Positions 63,316 to 64,000 of a stretch of 64,000 bases of DNA are shown here, in pieces. The stretch lies in NCBI GenBank assembly GCA_007694185.1, contig RECD01000155.1:1-64000 (forward strand), written 5' to 3'. The notes under the pieces were generated by a model. That model had not been told where the DNA came from. It ran no database searches and worked only from the letters and a program-made list of their open reading frames with translations. Every line of letters begins with the position of its first letter. The stretch's first letter is position 1. The stretch comes from Planctomycetaceae bacterium (GTDB lineage Bacteria; Planctomycetota; Planctomycetia; Pirellulales; Pirellulaceae). A program made the translations under genes and the position numbers.

Positions 63316-64000
63316 CTACCGCTGGGCGTCCAGCCACAACCCCTCGAAAAGGCGTGACCCGATCCTCACCATCGTCGCACCCTCCTTGACCGCCTCGACA
63401 AAGTCGCCGCTCATCCCCATCGACAATTCGGGCAACGCGACGCCGCAGCGAGCGGACAACCGTTCGGCCAACTCCCGCAGCGACGCGAACTGGCGCCGCG
63501 TCGTCGCCGCATCCGCGTCCAAGCCTGACATGCCCATCAACCCCACCAATCTTAGCTGACGGAGCTGCCCAAGGGTCTCATCGGTTTCCATCAGCTCGGC
63601 GGGCGAAAAACCGTGTTTGGCCGTGTCGCCGCTGAGATTGACTTCCAGCAGCCCTTCGATCCGTTTCCCTTCCTCGCCGGCGATCCGGTCGAGTTGCTTG
63701 AGTAACTCGTAGCTGTCGATCGAATGAATCGTATCGGCAACCCGAATCACGCGACGAGCCTTGTTCCGCTGCAAGCTGCCGATCAGATGCCAGCGGACGT
63801 TCGGTCGCCCACCCAGCGCCACGGCCTTTTCGACCAGTCGCTGCGGCCGGGCCTCACCCAGTTCAAGACACCCGCAGTCGACCAACGCCCCCGTCATTTC
63901 GAGGTCGACGTACTTGCTGACGGCGACGATCCGCACCGCTGACGCGTCACGACCCGCCGCTCGCGCGGCGGCGGCGACGTCATCGACGGCATTTCGCCAA
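63316..64000 (-). CDS. YggS/PROSC family PLP-binding protein (partial, 5' end outside)
   Basis: At least 228 codons are present; the reading frame stays open to position 64000 (WRNAVDDVAAAARAAGRDAS before VRIVAVSKYVD), so the N-terminus lies outside the window. PLP-binding Lys in AVSKY; other family signatures are WHLIGSLQRNKARRV, IHSIDS, LLEVNLSGDTAKHGF, LMGMSG and ELSMGMSGDFVEAVKEGATMVRIGSRLF. It buffers PLP and supports amino-acid homeostasis. It is the first visible gene of a minus-strand run with the SixA-like and metallophosphoesterase genes. Confidence 0.94.
   Translation of the reverse strand, partial: WRNAVDDVAAAARAAGRDASAVRIVAVSKYVDLEMTGALVDCGCLELGEARPQRLVEKAVALGGRPNVRWHLIGSLQRNKARRVIRVADTIHSIDSYELLKQLDRIAGEEGKRIEGLLEVNLSGDTAKHGFSPAELMETDETLGQLRQLRLVGLMGMSGLDADAATTRRQFASLRELAERLSARCGVALPELSMGMSGDFVEAVKEGATMVRIGSRLFEGLWLDAQR

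Overview
The window looks like chromosomal DNA of a planctomycete, most likely of the Pirellulales (Rhodopirellula-like), although no complete marker gene for placing it is present. The clues are high GC content with dense genes in short same-strand runs; a 23S rRNA gene with no 16S rRNA or tRNA genes on its 5' side; an extremely cysteine-rich secreted protein of the sort expected in planctomycete cell walls; several Gfo/Idh/MocA oxidoreductases; a secreted prenyltransferase/squalene-oxidase-repeat protein; and frequent weak or absent Shine-Dalgarno sequences.

Layout. 1-1150 is the 5' part of a 23S rRNA gene (minus strand, cut by the window edge), followed by a leader of about 1 kb and then mutS. 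A secreted toroid-repeat protein (4916-6649) is separated from a polysaccharide block by a perfect 26-bp inverted repeat (6764-6844). The polysaccharide block (7114-11890) holds a methyltransferase, a sugar epimerase, a glycosyltransferase and a flippase. The cysteine-rich protein with its own terminator follows (12016-12858). A plus-strand set at 13452-20769 (cupin, DoeB-like deacylase, M81 peptidase, enolase-superfamily enzyme, Gfo/Idh oxidoreductase, sodium:solute symporter) looks like an uncharacterised catabolic cluster. It is followed by an orphan PilB/GspE-type ATPase, UDP-glucose dehydrogenase, leuB, and the phospholipid genes cdsA and cls.

At 27829-30053 lies a decayed nucleoside/ribose utilisation operon: a broken nucleoside hydrolase, an intact ribokinase, and an rbsB start fused by deletion to an rbsC end that carries an internal stop. 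Next come a Tat-exported propeller protein (30144-31415), a minus-strand ABC-2 exporter with a Gfo/Idh gene (31422-35326), a eukaryotic-type isoleucyl-tRNA synthetase (35372-38788), a CBS/DRTGG-regulated family II pyrophosphatase (38983-40638), a LOG-family protein, and a two-component pair whose regulator has an excisionase-like DNA-binding domain in front of its receiver domain (41956-43912).

The last third holds ferrochelatase with an actinobacterial-like cysteine pattern, overlapping a convergent MFS transporter; a PIG-L deacetylase; an alpha/beta hydrolase with a TIM-barrel isomerase; a large O-antigen ligase/TPR protein; xylose isomerase; ilvD; a histone-H1-like basic protein; two glycosyltransferases with hpt; a small unknown protein; and a minus-strand run of metallophosphoesterase, SixA-like phosphatase and a YggS-type PLP protein that leaves the window.

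Many start codons were moved inward from the longest possible reading frame on the basis of family N-termini or signal peptides. No CRISPR array, tRNA, complete insertion sequence or prophage was found.
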